DNA of 6,240 nt from Rickettsia typhi. Its GTDB lineage: Bacteria; Pseudomonadota; Alphaproteobacteria; Rickettsiales; UBA1997. Below the pieces are notes generated by a model. That model did no database searches, had not been told where the DNA came from, and saw only the letters and a program-made list of their open reading frames with translations. The translations under genes and the position numbers were made by a program. Of this stretch, positions 1 to 5,466 are shown piece after piece. Numbering within the stretch: the stretch's first letter is position 1; the number at the start of each line of letters is the position of its first letter. Location: NCBI GenBank assembly GCA_945906835.1, contig CAMDRL010000080.1, forward strand, positions 1-6,240. Direction: 5' to 3'.

Positions 1-108
1 ATTTCTAATAGCTTTTTTGAGGGTCTCTTCACTCCAACTATCAAACTCAACAAGTTCTAAAAATTGAGATAAAATCTTTTGTTTGGTTTCAATGGAATCA
101 AAGATCAT
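1..108 (-). CDS. COQ9-family protein, N-terminal fragment (runs off left edge)
   Basis: The minus strand reads from an ATG at 108-106 without a stop to the window edge, giving 36 residues. The segment around residues 19-30 (LELVEFDSWSEETL) matches in style the start of COQ9/COG5590 proteins, where an alternating Leu/Val segment leads into a 'V-x-F-D-G-W-S-x-x-x-L' motif. COQ9 proteins are lipid-binding helpers of ubiquinone biosynthesis; in mitochondria they present demethoxyubiquinone to the Coq7 hydroxylase. The ATG is preferred because no other ATG lies in frame in the bases just upstream. No Shine-Dalgarno-like sequence is visible. The gene is divergent from the aminotransferase gene. With only the first tenth to sixth of the protein visible, this is a motif-level call. 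A short unrelated helical protein cannot be excluded. Confidence 0.55.
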   Translation of the reverse strand, partial: MIFDSIETKQKILSQFLELVEFDSWSEETLKKAIRN

Positions 109-259
109 AAAGAATAATATGTGAGTTAGAAAATTCTGATGAAAGAAAAATAAAAAAAAAATTGTAAATTAATAGTAATTATTTCTTTATTTTTATTTTT
201 CTAATCATAATCAAGCAAGCGTCTTTACAGATTTCTTTAATTTTTAAATTTTATTATAA
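109..259. other. Divergent intergenic region between COQ9-like gene and argD
   Basis: These 151 bases separate two divergently transcribed genes, so promoters in both directions are expected here. The stretch is dominated by A and T runs. A TTGTAA at 162-167 could be a -35 box for the rightward gene, but no convincing -10 follows at the right spacing. I see no hairpin, repeat or RNA gene. Confidence 0.5.
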
Positions 260-1435
260 ATGACCACTAGCTCTAAATTACTTCCTGTTCACAAAAGATT
301 TGATATTTCCTTCTCTCACGGTAAGGGAGTTTATCTTTTTTCTGATGATAGAAAATATCTAGATTTTGGCGCTGGAATTGCTGTGAATGCCCTTGGACAT
401 TGCCATCCAAAAATGGTTGAAGCAATCACCAAACAGGCAAATAAATTATGGCATGTTTCAAATATTTATAATGTGAACGAACTTAATAATTACGCTGAAA
501 AATTAGTTAACAAAACTTTTGCTGATTATGTTTTTTTCTGTAACTCTGGCGCTGAAAGCTTAGAATGCGCAATCAAGATGATTAGAAGACATTTTTATAC
601 TAAAGGAGAAACGAACAAATATCGTATCATAACTTTTACTGGAGCATTTCATGGACGCACTATTGCTACAATTTCTGCAGCAGCAAAAAGGAAATATTTA
701 GAAGGCTTTGAACCAGTCTTACCGGGGTTTGATAATGTTGAATTTGGAAATATTGAAGCTGTAAGAAAGGCAATTGATAAAAATACTGCTGGCATTTTGA
801 TTGAGCCAATTCAAGGCGAAGAAGGCATTAGAGTATCTGATAAAAAATTCTTACAAGAATTGCGACAACTTGCTGATGAAAAAAACCTATTATTAGCTTT
901 TGACGAAGTGCAATGCGGCATGGGAAGAACTGGTCATCTTTTTGCCCATGATTATTACAGCGTAAAACCTGATATAGTTGCCACAGCCAAAGCCATCGCT
1001 GGCGGCTTTCCTTTGGGTGCTTGCCTTGCTACAAAAGATGCAGCAAACGGCATGACTATTGGTGTTCACGGCACAACTTATGGTGGAAATCCTTTAGCTA
1101 TGGCCGTTGCAGAAAGTGTCTTGGATATTATGCTGGAAAAAGACTTTTTAGAAAATGTTAGAAAAATTTCTAATGAATTAAAAACTGGATTAAAAAATTT
1201 GAAGAATAAATTTCCTGATATAATTGTGGAAATAAGAGGTGTTGGTTTGATGCTTGGTATTAAATTTAATCAAAAAATTGATAATGCCAAAATGGTTGAG
1301 AAATTCATTGAAAACGAATTATTAACAATACCAGCAGGAGAAAATGTAATAAGAATTTTACCGCCACTTATTATAACTTCAGATCATGTAAAAGAAGCTT
1401 TAGATAAGATGGAAAAGAGTTTTTTAACTTTATAA
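260..1435 (+). CDS. argD: Acetylornithine/succinyl-diaminopimelate aminotransferase (class III, PLP)
   Basis: This is a complete 391-residue class III pyridoxal-phosphate aminotransferase, the normal length for ArgD. The landmarks are all present. NSGAE at 95-99 is the cofactor phosphate loop. F130-H131 stack on the cofactor ring and sit in the FHGRT motif with R133. EPIQGE lies at 182-187. D215 in FDEVQCGMGRTG contacts the pyridine nitrogen. K244 in TAKAIAGGFPLGA is the Schiff-base lysine, and HGTTYGGNP (270-278) is the dimer-interface phosphate contact. ArgD converts N-acetylglutamate semialdehyde to N-acetylornithine in arginine synthesis. The same enzyme often serves as DapC, making N-succinyl-L,L-diaminopimelate for lysine and peptidoglycan. 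No other arginine or lysine gene is in the window, and argF does not follow it as it does in some alphaproteobacteria. The DapC role is therefore a fair alternative in a reduced genome. Another omega-aminotransferase specificity is less likely. No Shine-Dalgarno is visible. A repeat cluster and a terminator lie downstream. Confidence 0.9.
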   Translation: MTTSSKLLPVHKRFDISFSHGKGVYLFSDDRKYLDFGAGIAVNALGHCHPKMVEAITKQANKLWHVSNIYNVNELNNYAEKLVNKTFADYVFFCNSGAESLECAIKMIRRHFYTKGETNKYRIITFTGAFHGRTIATISAAAKRKYLEGFEPVLPGFDNVEFGNIEAVRKAIDKNTAGILIEPIQGEEGIRVSDKKFLQELRQLADEKNLLLAFDEVQCGMGRTGHLFAHDYYSVKPDIVATAKAIAGGFPLGACLATKDAANGMTIGVHGTTYGGNPLAMAVAESVLDIMLEKDFLENVRKISNELKTGLKNLKNKFPDIIVEIRGVGLMLGIKFNQKIDNAKMVEKFIENELLTIPAGENVIRILPPLIITSDHVKEALDKMEKSFLTL

Positions 1436-1458
1436 ATTATTGTCTTAGAAAAATGGAC

Positions 1459-1518
1459 CCCGTAACAAGTGATGGGTAACAAATTAGAGATCTTATTCTA
1501 TGTTGTTACCCTGCACTT
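1459..1518. repeat. Long imperfect hairpin made of two degenerate REP-like palindromes
   Basis: Positions 1467-1482 pair with 1503-1518 over 16 bases with only two adjacent mismatches (arm core GGGTAACAA / TTGTTACCC). The loop of 20 bases contains AGATCT. The left part, 1459-1476, also folds alone (CCCGT...TGATGGG) as a smaller imperfect hairpin. The text around 1454-1480 resembles a degenerate form of the 'TGGATCCCGTGA...TCACGGGATGACA' palindrome that I recall as common in Rickettsiales genomes. The right arm looks like an inverted, decayed second copy. The family resemblance is from memory; the pairing is read directly. Confidence 0.55.
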
Positions 1519-1550
1519 ATACCAAATCTAAAATCTTTAGATATGGTATA
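1518..1550. repeat. TATACCAAATCTAAA hairpin, copies 1 and 2 of the unit
   Basis: TATACCAAATCTAAA at 1518-1532 pairs with its inverted partner at 1536-1550 across a 3-base loop. There is one mismatch (A1525 against A1543), giving a 15-position stem. The left arm extended to 1534 is also an exact 17-bp inverted match of 1628-1644, so this arm has two competing partners. Confidence 0.75.
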
Positions 1551-1562
1551 AATTTATTTTTA

Positions 1563-1578
1563 CGCACCATTAGGTGCG
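1563..1578. repeat. Short perfect hairpin CGCACC-ATTA-GGTGCG
   Basis: A GC-rich 6-bp perfect stem with a 4-base loop stands out against the AT-rich surroundings. It lies inside the span enclosed by the 17-bp inverted repeat. No T-run follows, so it is not an obvious terminator. Confidence 0.65.
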
Positions 1579-1588
1579 CCACACTTTA

Positions 1589-1600
1589 TGGGGATCCCCA
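1589..1600. repeat. Perfect 12-bp palindrome TGGGGATCCCCA
   Basis: This is a self-complementary palindrome without a loop, centred on GGATCC. It lies inside the repeat cluster between the third hairpin and the fourth. A perfect GC-rich palindrome is rare in such AT-rich DNA. It may be a protein-binding site or simply part of the repeat element. Confidence 0.65.
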
Positions 1601-1601
1601 A

Positions 1602-1644
1602 TATACCAAATCAAGAAATATCAATAAATTTTAGATTTGGTATA
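1602..1644. repeat. TATACCAAATC inverted pair, copies 3 and 4 of the unit
   Basis: TATACCAAATC at 1602-1612 is the exact inverted match of GATTTGGTATA at 1634-1644. The 21-base AT-rich spacer can partly extend the stem with mismatches. The right arm continues outward-matching to the first unit: 1628-1644 is the exact reverse complement of 1518-1534. Confidence 0.75.
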
Positions 1645-1703
1645 GTACGACAAGGTCCATGAAACTAAAAATTTATTATTCTATTTCTACAAAAAACTTC
1701 CAC

Positions 1704-1746
1704 AAAAAAAACCCGCCATAACTTTATGTTAGAGCGGGTTTTTTTA
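1704..1746. terminator. Bidirectional Rho-independent terminator between convergent genes
   Basis: AAAAAAACCCGC at 1705-1716 pairs perfectly with GCGGGTTTTTTT at 1734-1745. A small inner stem (TAAC 1719-1722 with GTTA 1728-1731) closes the loop. The GC core is flanked by an A-run on the left and a T-run on the right, so both strands end in a U-tract after the hairpin. It sits 20 bases beyond the stop of the minus-strand gene and after the aminotransferase, in the convergent position expected of a shared terminator. Confidence 0.92.
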
Positions 1747-1765
1747 ACTCCATTTTTATTCAAAA

Positions 1766-2737
1766 CTATTCTTTCAAAAGACCAGCTTCTTTAAAATATT
1801 TCATAGCGCCAGGATGAATTGGGCTTGAATTTCCTTCTTTCACCATAGAATCTTTTTTCAAAGATGAAAATACTGGATGTAAAGTTTTCAAATTATCAAA
1901 ATTCTCAAACACTGCTTTAGTCATATTATAAACAACATCCACACTTGCTTTTTCTGAAGTAACCACGCTAGCTTTCACACCAAAAGTGTCAATGCTGTTT
2001 GGATTTCCAGCATAAACTCCACCAGGAATTACAGCTTGAGCATAAAAAGAATTAGACTTGATTAACTTATCTATAGTTTCTCTATCAATACTCAAAATTC
2101 TTACCTTACATGTTTGAGCAGCTTCTTGCAACACACCATTAGGATTTCCAGCTGCATAAATCATAACATCAATTTTGCCTTCACATAAAGCTTTAGGCTG
2201 CTCAGCTGGCTGTAAATAATTTACCGCTGCAAAACTGGCTTTTGTCCAACCTTTAACTTCCATCAAAACTTCCATAGTAGCGTTCATTCCTGAGCCTTGT
2301 GGTCCAAAATTTACTCTTTTACCAACAATCTCATCTATCTTTTTGATACCAGATTTTTCTAAAACAGCTATTGTAAAAGTTTCAGTATACAAAGAGAAAA
2401 CTGATCTTAATTCTTTAAATGGTTTTTGATCTGCAAAAAATCCAGTTCCTTTGTAAGCATGATATTGCCAATCAGATTGTGCAATTCCAAAGTCAATTCC
2501 ACCATTTCTAATAGCATTTAAATTTGAAACCGATCCACCAGTAGATTCAACAGAACATCTAATTCCGTGCTCTTTTCTACCCCTATTAATAAGTCTGCAT
2601 ATTGCTCCTCCAGCAGGATAATATACACCAGTAATGCTACCAGTTCCGATAGCTACATATTTAGTAGCAGCTAATGAATCATCAGCAAACATCAAGAAAG
2701 ATAAAGCCACAAATACATAAGAGAAAAACTTTTTCAT
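1766..2737 (-). CDS. TAXI-family TRAP transporter periplasmic solute-binding protein
   Basis: This is a complete 323-residue protein of the TAXI branch of TRAP transporter binding proteins (the family of the Brucella 31-kDa immunogenic protein). Residues 1-23 form a signal peptide: MKK, a hydrophobic core, then SLA before Ala24, so the protein is exported to the periplasm. The family signature follows: GTGSITGVYYPAGG (31-44), CSVESTGGSVSNLNAI (61-76) and the ligand-site region DFGIAQSD (82-89). The second lobe has NFGPQGSG. Four cysteines remain after cleavage (C47, C61 and two in the second lobe), so disulfides are possible. In this family the protein captures organic acids or amino acids such as glutamate and hands them to a fused DctQM membrane permease. 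No permease gene is in the window, so it either acts with a distant one or has another role. The gene ends at the shared terminator. No Shine-Dalgarno precedes the ATG. The substrate cannot be read from the sequence. Confidence 0.9.
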   Translation of the reverse strand: MKKFFSYVFVALSFLMFADDSLAATKYVAIGTGSITGVYYPAGGAICRLINRGRKEHGIRCSVESTGGSVSNLNAIRNGGIDFGIAQSDWQYHAYKGTGFFADQKPFKELRSVFSLYTETFTIAVLEKSGIKKIDEIVGKRVNFGPQGSGMNATMEVLMEVKGWTKASFAAVNYLQPAEQPKALCEGKIDVMIYAAGNPNGVLQEAAQTCKVRILSIDRETIDKLIKSNSFYAQAVIPGGVYAGNPNSIDTFGVKASVVTSEKASVDVVYNMTKAVFENFDNLKTLHPVFSSLKKDSMVKEGNSSPIHPGAMKYFKEAGLLKE

Positions 2738-2953
2738 TTTATTTAATTTTAATTTGGTAAGATAATGATGTTGCTTTATTTCATTTGATTTTTTCTAAAA
2801 TTAGACTTTTTTTTTAAAAGTCAAAATCTTTTTATAAATTGTAAGAAGTAATTAAAAAAATTATTAAACAAAATTTTTTTATAAATTACATCAACAAATT
2901 AAATATTTTTTTAAGCAGCTATATTTGATTTAAATTATAAAAAAGCTGTAAAC

Positions 2954-2982
2954 TTGACATTAAAAAATCTCATCTGTAAGTT
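2954..2982 (+). promoter_or_regulatory. Candidate sigma-70 promoter for the symporter gene
   Basis: A perfect TTGACA (2954-2959) is followed after 17 bases by TAAGTT (2977-2982), a weak -10 with three of six consensus bases. Transcription would begin near 2989 and give a leader of about 155 bases before the symporter ATG. An alternative -10 is TATAAC (3026-3031), which lacks a -35 at suitable spacing. Confidence 0.45.
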
Positions 2983-2995
2983 GATCTAGATCTAG
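2983..2995. promoter_or_regulatory. Overlapping palindromes GATCTAGATC / CTAGATCTAG near the predicted start site
   Basis: Two 10-bp perfect palindromes overlap (2983-2992 and 2986-2995), directly after the -10 candidate and across the expected transcription start. That position suits a repressor operator. The sequence is also rich in GATC, so methylation sensitivity is possible. The operator role is inference from position and symmetry. Confidence 0.35.
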
Positions 2996-3028
2996 TTTAA
3001 CCAAGAATTGTCTAGTGACCTACTCTAT

Positions 3029-3049
3029 AACCCTTCATAAAGGTTTTTT
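3029..3049 (+). other. Weak hairpin with T-run in the symporter leader
   Basis: AACC at 3029-3032 and TT at 3034-3035 pair with AAGGTT at 3040-3045, with C3033 bulged and a CATA loop. T3046-3049 follow. It resembles a weak intrinsic terminator placed about 100 bases before the symporter start, where it could attenuate. Six base pairs with a bulge is marginal. Confidence 0.22.
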
Positions 3050-3145
3050 AGAAATCATTTAGCTCAGATTTTCTTCTTTAGTTTTAACAAAAACCCAAAC
3101 CACTGATCGCTACATATCCATTATTAATATTTAAATTTAAAAATT

Positions 3146-4372
3146 ATGAAACTTTGGCAGCAAGTTATTATTGGTCTAATTTTGGGTATTGTTGCTGGCG
3201 TTGTTCTTAAAGAAGATGCTACCGCTCTTAAAATCTTTGGTACCGTATTCATCAATTTGATTAAGATGGTTATAGTTCCACTAATATTCTTCGCCTTACT
3301 TTCAGGAATTACCTCAATGAACGGAGAAGGCAATTTTACCAGAGTTGGTTTAAAAGGTTTTAGCGCTTATATATTGACAGCAGTTTTTGCAGTTATCCTT
3401 GGACTTGGAGCTGGCACATTTTTTGAACCTGGTGTTGGAGTTGATCTCCAAGGTATACTTGGAACAGCTGGAGTTGTTTCGCCAATCGCAGCAAAAGCCC
3501 CTCCATCAGTAATGGATTTCTTGCTAGGATTAATTCCAACAAATCCTATCAATGCAATGGCTACTGATAACTTTCTACAAATCATAGTTTTCTCAATTTT
3601 TACTGGTATTACCATTAATATTGTTGGAAAAAAAGCTGAGCCATTAAAAGAATTTATTTACTCAGCGTCTCAAGTATCTTTTAAAATGATTGAAATAATC
3701 ATCAAACTTGCTCCTTTGGGTGTATTTGGTTACATATCTTGGATCGTTGGTACGCAAGGATTAGAAATTCTTCAATCTTTAGCTAAACTAGTTTTTGTAG
3801 TATTATTTGCCTGCCTTTTTCAATATTTTGTATTTGGCTTGATGATTTTAATTTTTACAAAAATGTCTCCTATGCCATTTTATCGTAAAATTTTATTAAC
3901 TCAATCAATTGCCTTTTCAACAAGTAGCAGTAAAGCTACTCTTTCAACAGCAATGAACCAGTTACAAGAAAGAATGGGAGTTTCAAAAACAAACTCTAAT
4001 TTCTTATTGCCGCTTGGCGTATGTATCAACATGGATGGAACTGCAATTTATCTTGGAATTTGCGCTCTATTCTTCTCACAAGCTTATGGTATTCCACTGG
4101 GCTTTCATGAATATATGGTTCTTATTCTTACTTGCACACTTGGTTCAATCGGAGCAGCTGGAATTCCTAGTGGTTCAATAATTTTCATGGGCATGGTTCT
4201 ATCTTCAGTTGGTTTACCAATCGAAGGAATTGGCATCATTCTTGGAGTTGACAGAGTATTAGATATGGTTAGAACAACTATTAACATTACTGGCGACAGT
4301 GCTATTACTCTTATCGTTGACAGTTCTGAAGGCGCTTTAGATAAAAAAGCTTATTACTCAAAAGAATTATAA
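3146..4372 (+). CDS. gltP: Dicarboxylate/amino acid:cation symporter (DAACS, GltP/DctA-like)
   Basis: This is a complete 408-residue inner-membrane transporter of the glutamate transporter fold, close to the usual 400-430 residues. The hydrophobic segments and re-entrant loops appear in the expected order. An early TM segment carries NLIKMVIVPLIF (37-48). The HP1 serine loop is TSSSKATL (259-266), TM7 has NMDGTA (295-300), HP2 has GIPSGS (339-344), and TM8 has D369-RVLDMVRTTINITGD. In TM8, D373, R376, T377 and N380 match the substrate-binding Asp, Arg, Thr and Asn of the archaeal homologue GltPh. The conserved Arg predicts an acidic substrate, that is glutamate, aspartate or a C4 dicarboxylate, imported with Na+ or H+. 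Odd points: Lys263 stands where many family members have Ser, and Ser267 stands where Pro is common. The lolA gene follows after 24 bases, so the two may share a transcript. No Shine-Dalgarno is present. GltP versus DctA specificity is not decided. Confidence 0.93.
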   Translation: MKLWQQVIIGLILGIVAGVVLKEDATALKIFGTVFINLIKMVIVPLIFFALLSGITSMNGEGNFTRVGLKGFSAYILTAVFAVILGLGAGTFFEPGVGVDLQGILGTAGVVSPIAAKAPPSVMDFLLGLIPTNPINAMATDNFLQIIVFSIFTGITINIVGKKAEPLKEFIYSASQVSFKMIEIIIKLAPLGVFGYISWIVGTQGLEILQSLAKLVFVVLFACLFQYFVFGLMILIFTKMSPMPFYRKILLTQSIAFSTSSSKATLSTAMNQLQERMGVSKTNSNFLLPLGVCINMDGTAIYLGICALFFSQAYGIPLGFHEYMVLILTCTLGSIGAAGIPSGSIIFMGMVLSSVGLPIEGIGIILGVDRVLDMVRTTINITGDSAITLIVDSSEGALDKKAYYSKEL

Positions 4373-4396
4373 ATGACTGATTAACAACTTATATAT

Positions 4397-5038
4397 ATGA
4401 AAAAAACCATAATCAGCTACGCAATGTGCATTATCACTTGCGTAGCTTTTTATTTTTCAAGCTATGAAAAATCACTAGCAGCAGAAAAAATAAATTTCTT
4501 AGAACAATATTCTAAAGAACTCTCGCAAATAGAAACCTATCTTAACAATATTCACAATTTATCAGCGAAATTCATTCAAGAATCTTCTGGTGGAAAAATA
4601 ATAGAAGGAAATTTCTTTCTTTCTCGCCCTGGAAAAATGAGAATAGAATATCTCGCTCAACCAAAAATTTTAATCGTAGTTAATGGCGCAGTTCTTGCCT
4701 ATCAAGATATTGAGCTTGAAGAAACTTCTCACATCAGCACCAACAAAACTCCAGCATCATTTTTAACTAGACAAAATATATCTTTTTCAGCTAAAGATGT
4801 TGAGATAACAAATGTAAAAAAGTCTACTGATCAAATTAAAGTTTCTTTAATGAAAAAAAATCGCAAAGAAGCTGGAGAATTTAGTTTAATATTTGCAAGC
4901 AATCCTTTGAGGTTTATAAAAATGGAAGTTAAAAATGATTTAGATCAAATAGTTATGGTTACTCTAAAAGACTTAAATTTTTTGAATCCTCTCTCTAAAA
5001 ACTTATTCATAATAAAAAATAAAAACTTACCACAATAA
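4397..5038 (+). CDS. lolA: Outer-membrane lipoprotein carrier protein LolA
   Basis: This is a complete 213-residue LolA/LolB-fold protein. Residues 1-28/29 make a signal peptide: MKK, a hydrophobic stretch to about residue 20, then SLAA before Glu30. The mature part therefore lies in the periplasm. The family core follows: LSAKFIQESSGG, then GNFFLSRPGKMRIEY with R77-P78-G79-K80-M81-R82, the conserved arginine/proline motif of LolA. Beta-rich segments with ILIVVNGAVLAYQD come next, and an amphipathic C-terminus ends in LKDLNFLNPL. LolA takes lipoproteins released by the LolCDE transporter and carries them across the periplasm to the outer membrane. The start gives a full signal peptide. The next Met (residue 10) would truncate it. 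Codons 7-17 contain a terminator-like hairpin (see the separate entry). The stop TAA shares its last base with the tolR ATG, implying translational coupling. Confidence 0.88.
   Translation: MKKTIISYAMCIITCVAFYFSSYEKSLAAEKINFLEQYSKELSQIETYLNNIHNLSAKFIQESSGGKIIEGNFFLSRPGKMRIEYLAQPKILIVVNGAVLAYQDIELEETSHISTNKTPASFLTRQNISFSAKDVEITNVKKSTDQIKVSLMKKNRKEAGEFSLIFASNPLRFIKMEVKNDLDQIVMVTLKDLNFLNPLSKNLFIIKNKNLPQ
4415..4457 (+). terminator. Terminator-like hairpin inside the lolA signal-peptide codons
   Basis: AGCTACGCAA at 4415-4424 pairs perfectly with TTGCGTAGCT at 4438-4447. With T4425 bulged, GTG 4426-4428 pairs with CAC 4435-4437, leaving a CATTAT loop. The hairpin is followed by a T-rich tail (4447-4457, eleven bases with one A). 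Form and orientation fit an intrinsic terminator for transcripts coming from the symporter gene, but it lies within the lolA reading frame. It may be a genuine terminator or attenuator, or a translational control hairpin. Confidence 0.5.
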
Positions 5039-5466
5039 TGGGTATCAGCTCCTCTTCTCAAAAAGGTAATAAAAAAAGACGAGTTATTAGTGACATAAAT
5101 ATCACGCCATTTGTTGATATTTTATTGGTTCTTTTAATTATATTTATGATTGCTGCACCAATGATGACAAGCGGCATTGATGTATCTTTGCCAAAAGGTA
5201 TGGGAGAACCAAACACTGAAGAAGTAAAGCCAATTTCTGTTTCTATTAAAAATGACGGAACAGTTTTTATTGAAGAAGAATCAGTAAAGTTAAGCTCTTT
5301 AACAGAAAGATTGTTAGAGCTAAGTAAAAAAGATCTAAATAGCAAAATACATATTAAAGCCGATCAAGCCCTTTATTATGGCAGAGTTATGAGTGTAGTA
5401 AAAACTATTAACTTGGTAGGTTTCAGCCAAGTAATTTTGGTCACTGAAATTAACCCAATAGAATAG
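5038..5466 (+). CDS. tolR: TolR, ExbD-family proton-channel partner of the Tol-Pal system
   Basis: This is a complete 142-residue ExbD/TolR protein, the same length as E. coli TolR. A basic cytoplasmic tail (residues 1-15, KKRR) is followed by SDINITPFVDILLVLLIIFM (18-37). This is the family's single membrane segment, with D27 in the position of the essential proton-path aspartate (Asp23 in E. coli). AAPMMTSGIDVSLPKG then leads into the periplasmic dimer domain (about 45-142), ending in the usual 'RVMSVVKTINLVGFSQVILVTE' type strand-helix-strand. With TolQ it uses the proton motive force to move TolA. The ATG overlaps the lolA stop by one base (TAATG), and tolA starts directly after its TAG. 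TolQ is normally encoded immediately upstream but is absent here. ExbD of an iron-uptake system is the alternative; the TolA-like neighbour favours TolR. Confidence 0.88.
   Translation: MGISSSSQKGNKKRRVISDINITPFVDILLVLLIIFMIAAPMMTSGIDVSLPKGMGEPNTEEVKPISVSIKNDGTVFIEEESVKLSSLTERLLELSKKDLNSKIHIKADQALYYGRVMSVVKTINLVGFSQVILVTEINPIE

Larger units (their letters stand above)
1453..1660. repeat. Cluster of nested inverted repeats bounded by ATGGACC/GGTCCAT
   Basis: The 330-base gap between two convergent genes holds no open reading frame worth calling. Instead it has a string of palindromes inside a 7-bp terminal inverted repeat, ATGGACC at 1453-1459 and GGTCCAT at 1654-1660. An exact 17-bp inverted repeat links 1518-1534 with 1628-1644. 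The whole block of about 208 bp resembles a decayed small non-autonomous mobile element or nested REP-like palindromes, but it carries no transposase. Flanks GAAAA (1448-1452) and GAAAC (1661-1665) are only a weak candidate for a target duplication. Single copy in this window, so mobility is inference. Confidence 0.6.
2738..3145. other. AT-rich divergent intergenic region, no gene seen
   Basis: These 408 bases lie between the divergent TAXI and symporter genes. They contain poly-A/T tracts, a perfect 7-bp hairpin with a T5 loop (GACTTTT 2804-2810 with AAAAGTC 2816-2822), a promoter candidate at 2954-2982, a palindrome at 2983-2995 and a weak hairpin with T-run at 3029-3049. ATG-started frames are short and unlike known proteins. 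No tRNA-like fold was seen. The stretch must hold promoters for both flanking genes. Confidence 0.6.

Noticed and set aside
2746..2759. ATTTTAATTTGGTA before the TAXI gene resembling a fifth TATACCAAATCTAAAAT unit
   Set aside because: It needs a one-base deletion and lacks the outer TATA; in such AT-rich DNA this can arise by chance.
2804..2822. Perfect 7-bp hairpin GACTTTT/AAAAGTC as a terminator
   Set aside because: Only two or three GC pairs, and it lies between divergent genes where no transcript should end. Probably a by-product of A/T tracts.
2796..2824. TTGACT on the minus strand as -35 for the TAXI gene
   Set aside because: At 16-18 base spacing the -10 candidates are ATTTTA, AATTTT or TTTTAG, all poor matches. 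Not called as a promoter.
3124..3615. Minus-strand open frames across the symporter gene
   Set aside because: They lie inside a strongly recognisable transporter gene and have no recognisable domains.
4427..4441. Possible lipobox before Cys15 of LolA
   Set aside because: The residue before Cys is Thr and there is no charged-hydrophobic-lipobox layout ending there; a signal peptidase I site at SLAA fits better and suits LolA.
5058..5345. Minus-strand open frame inside tolR
   Set aside because: It is antisense to a well-conserved ExbD/TolR coding region and has no own start context.
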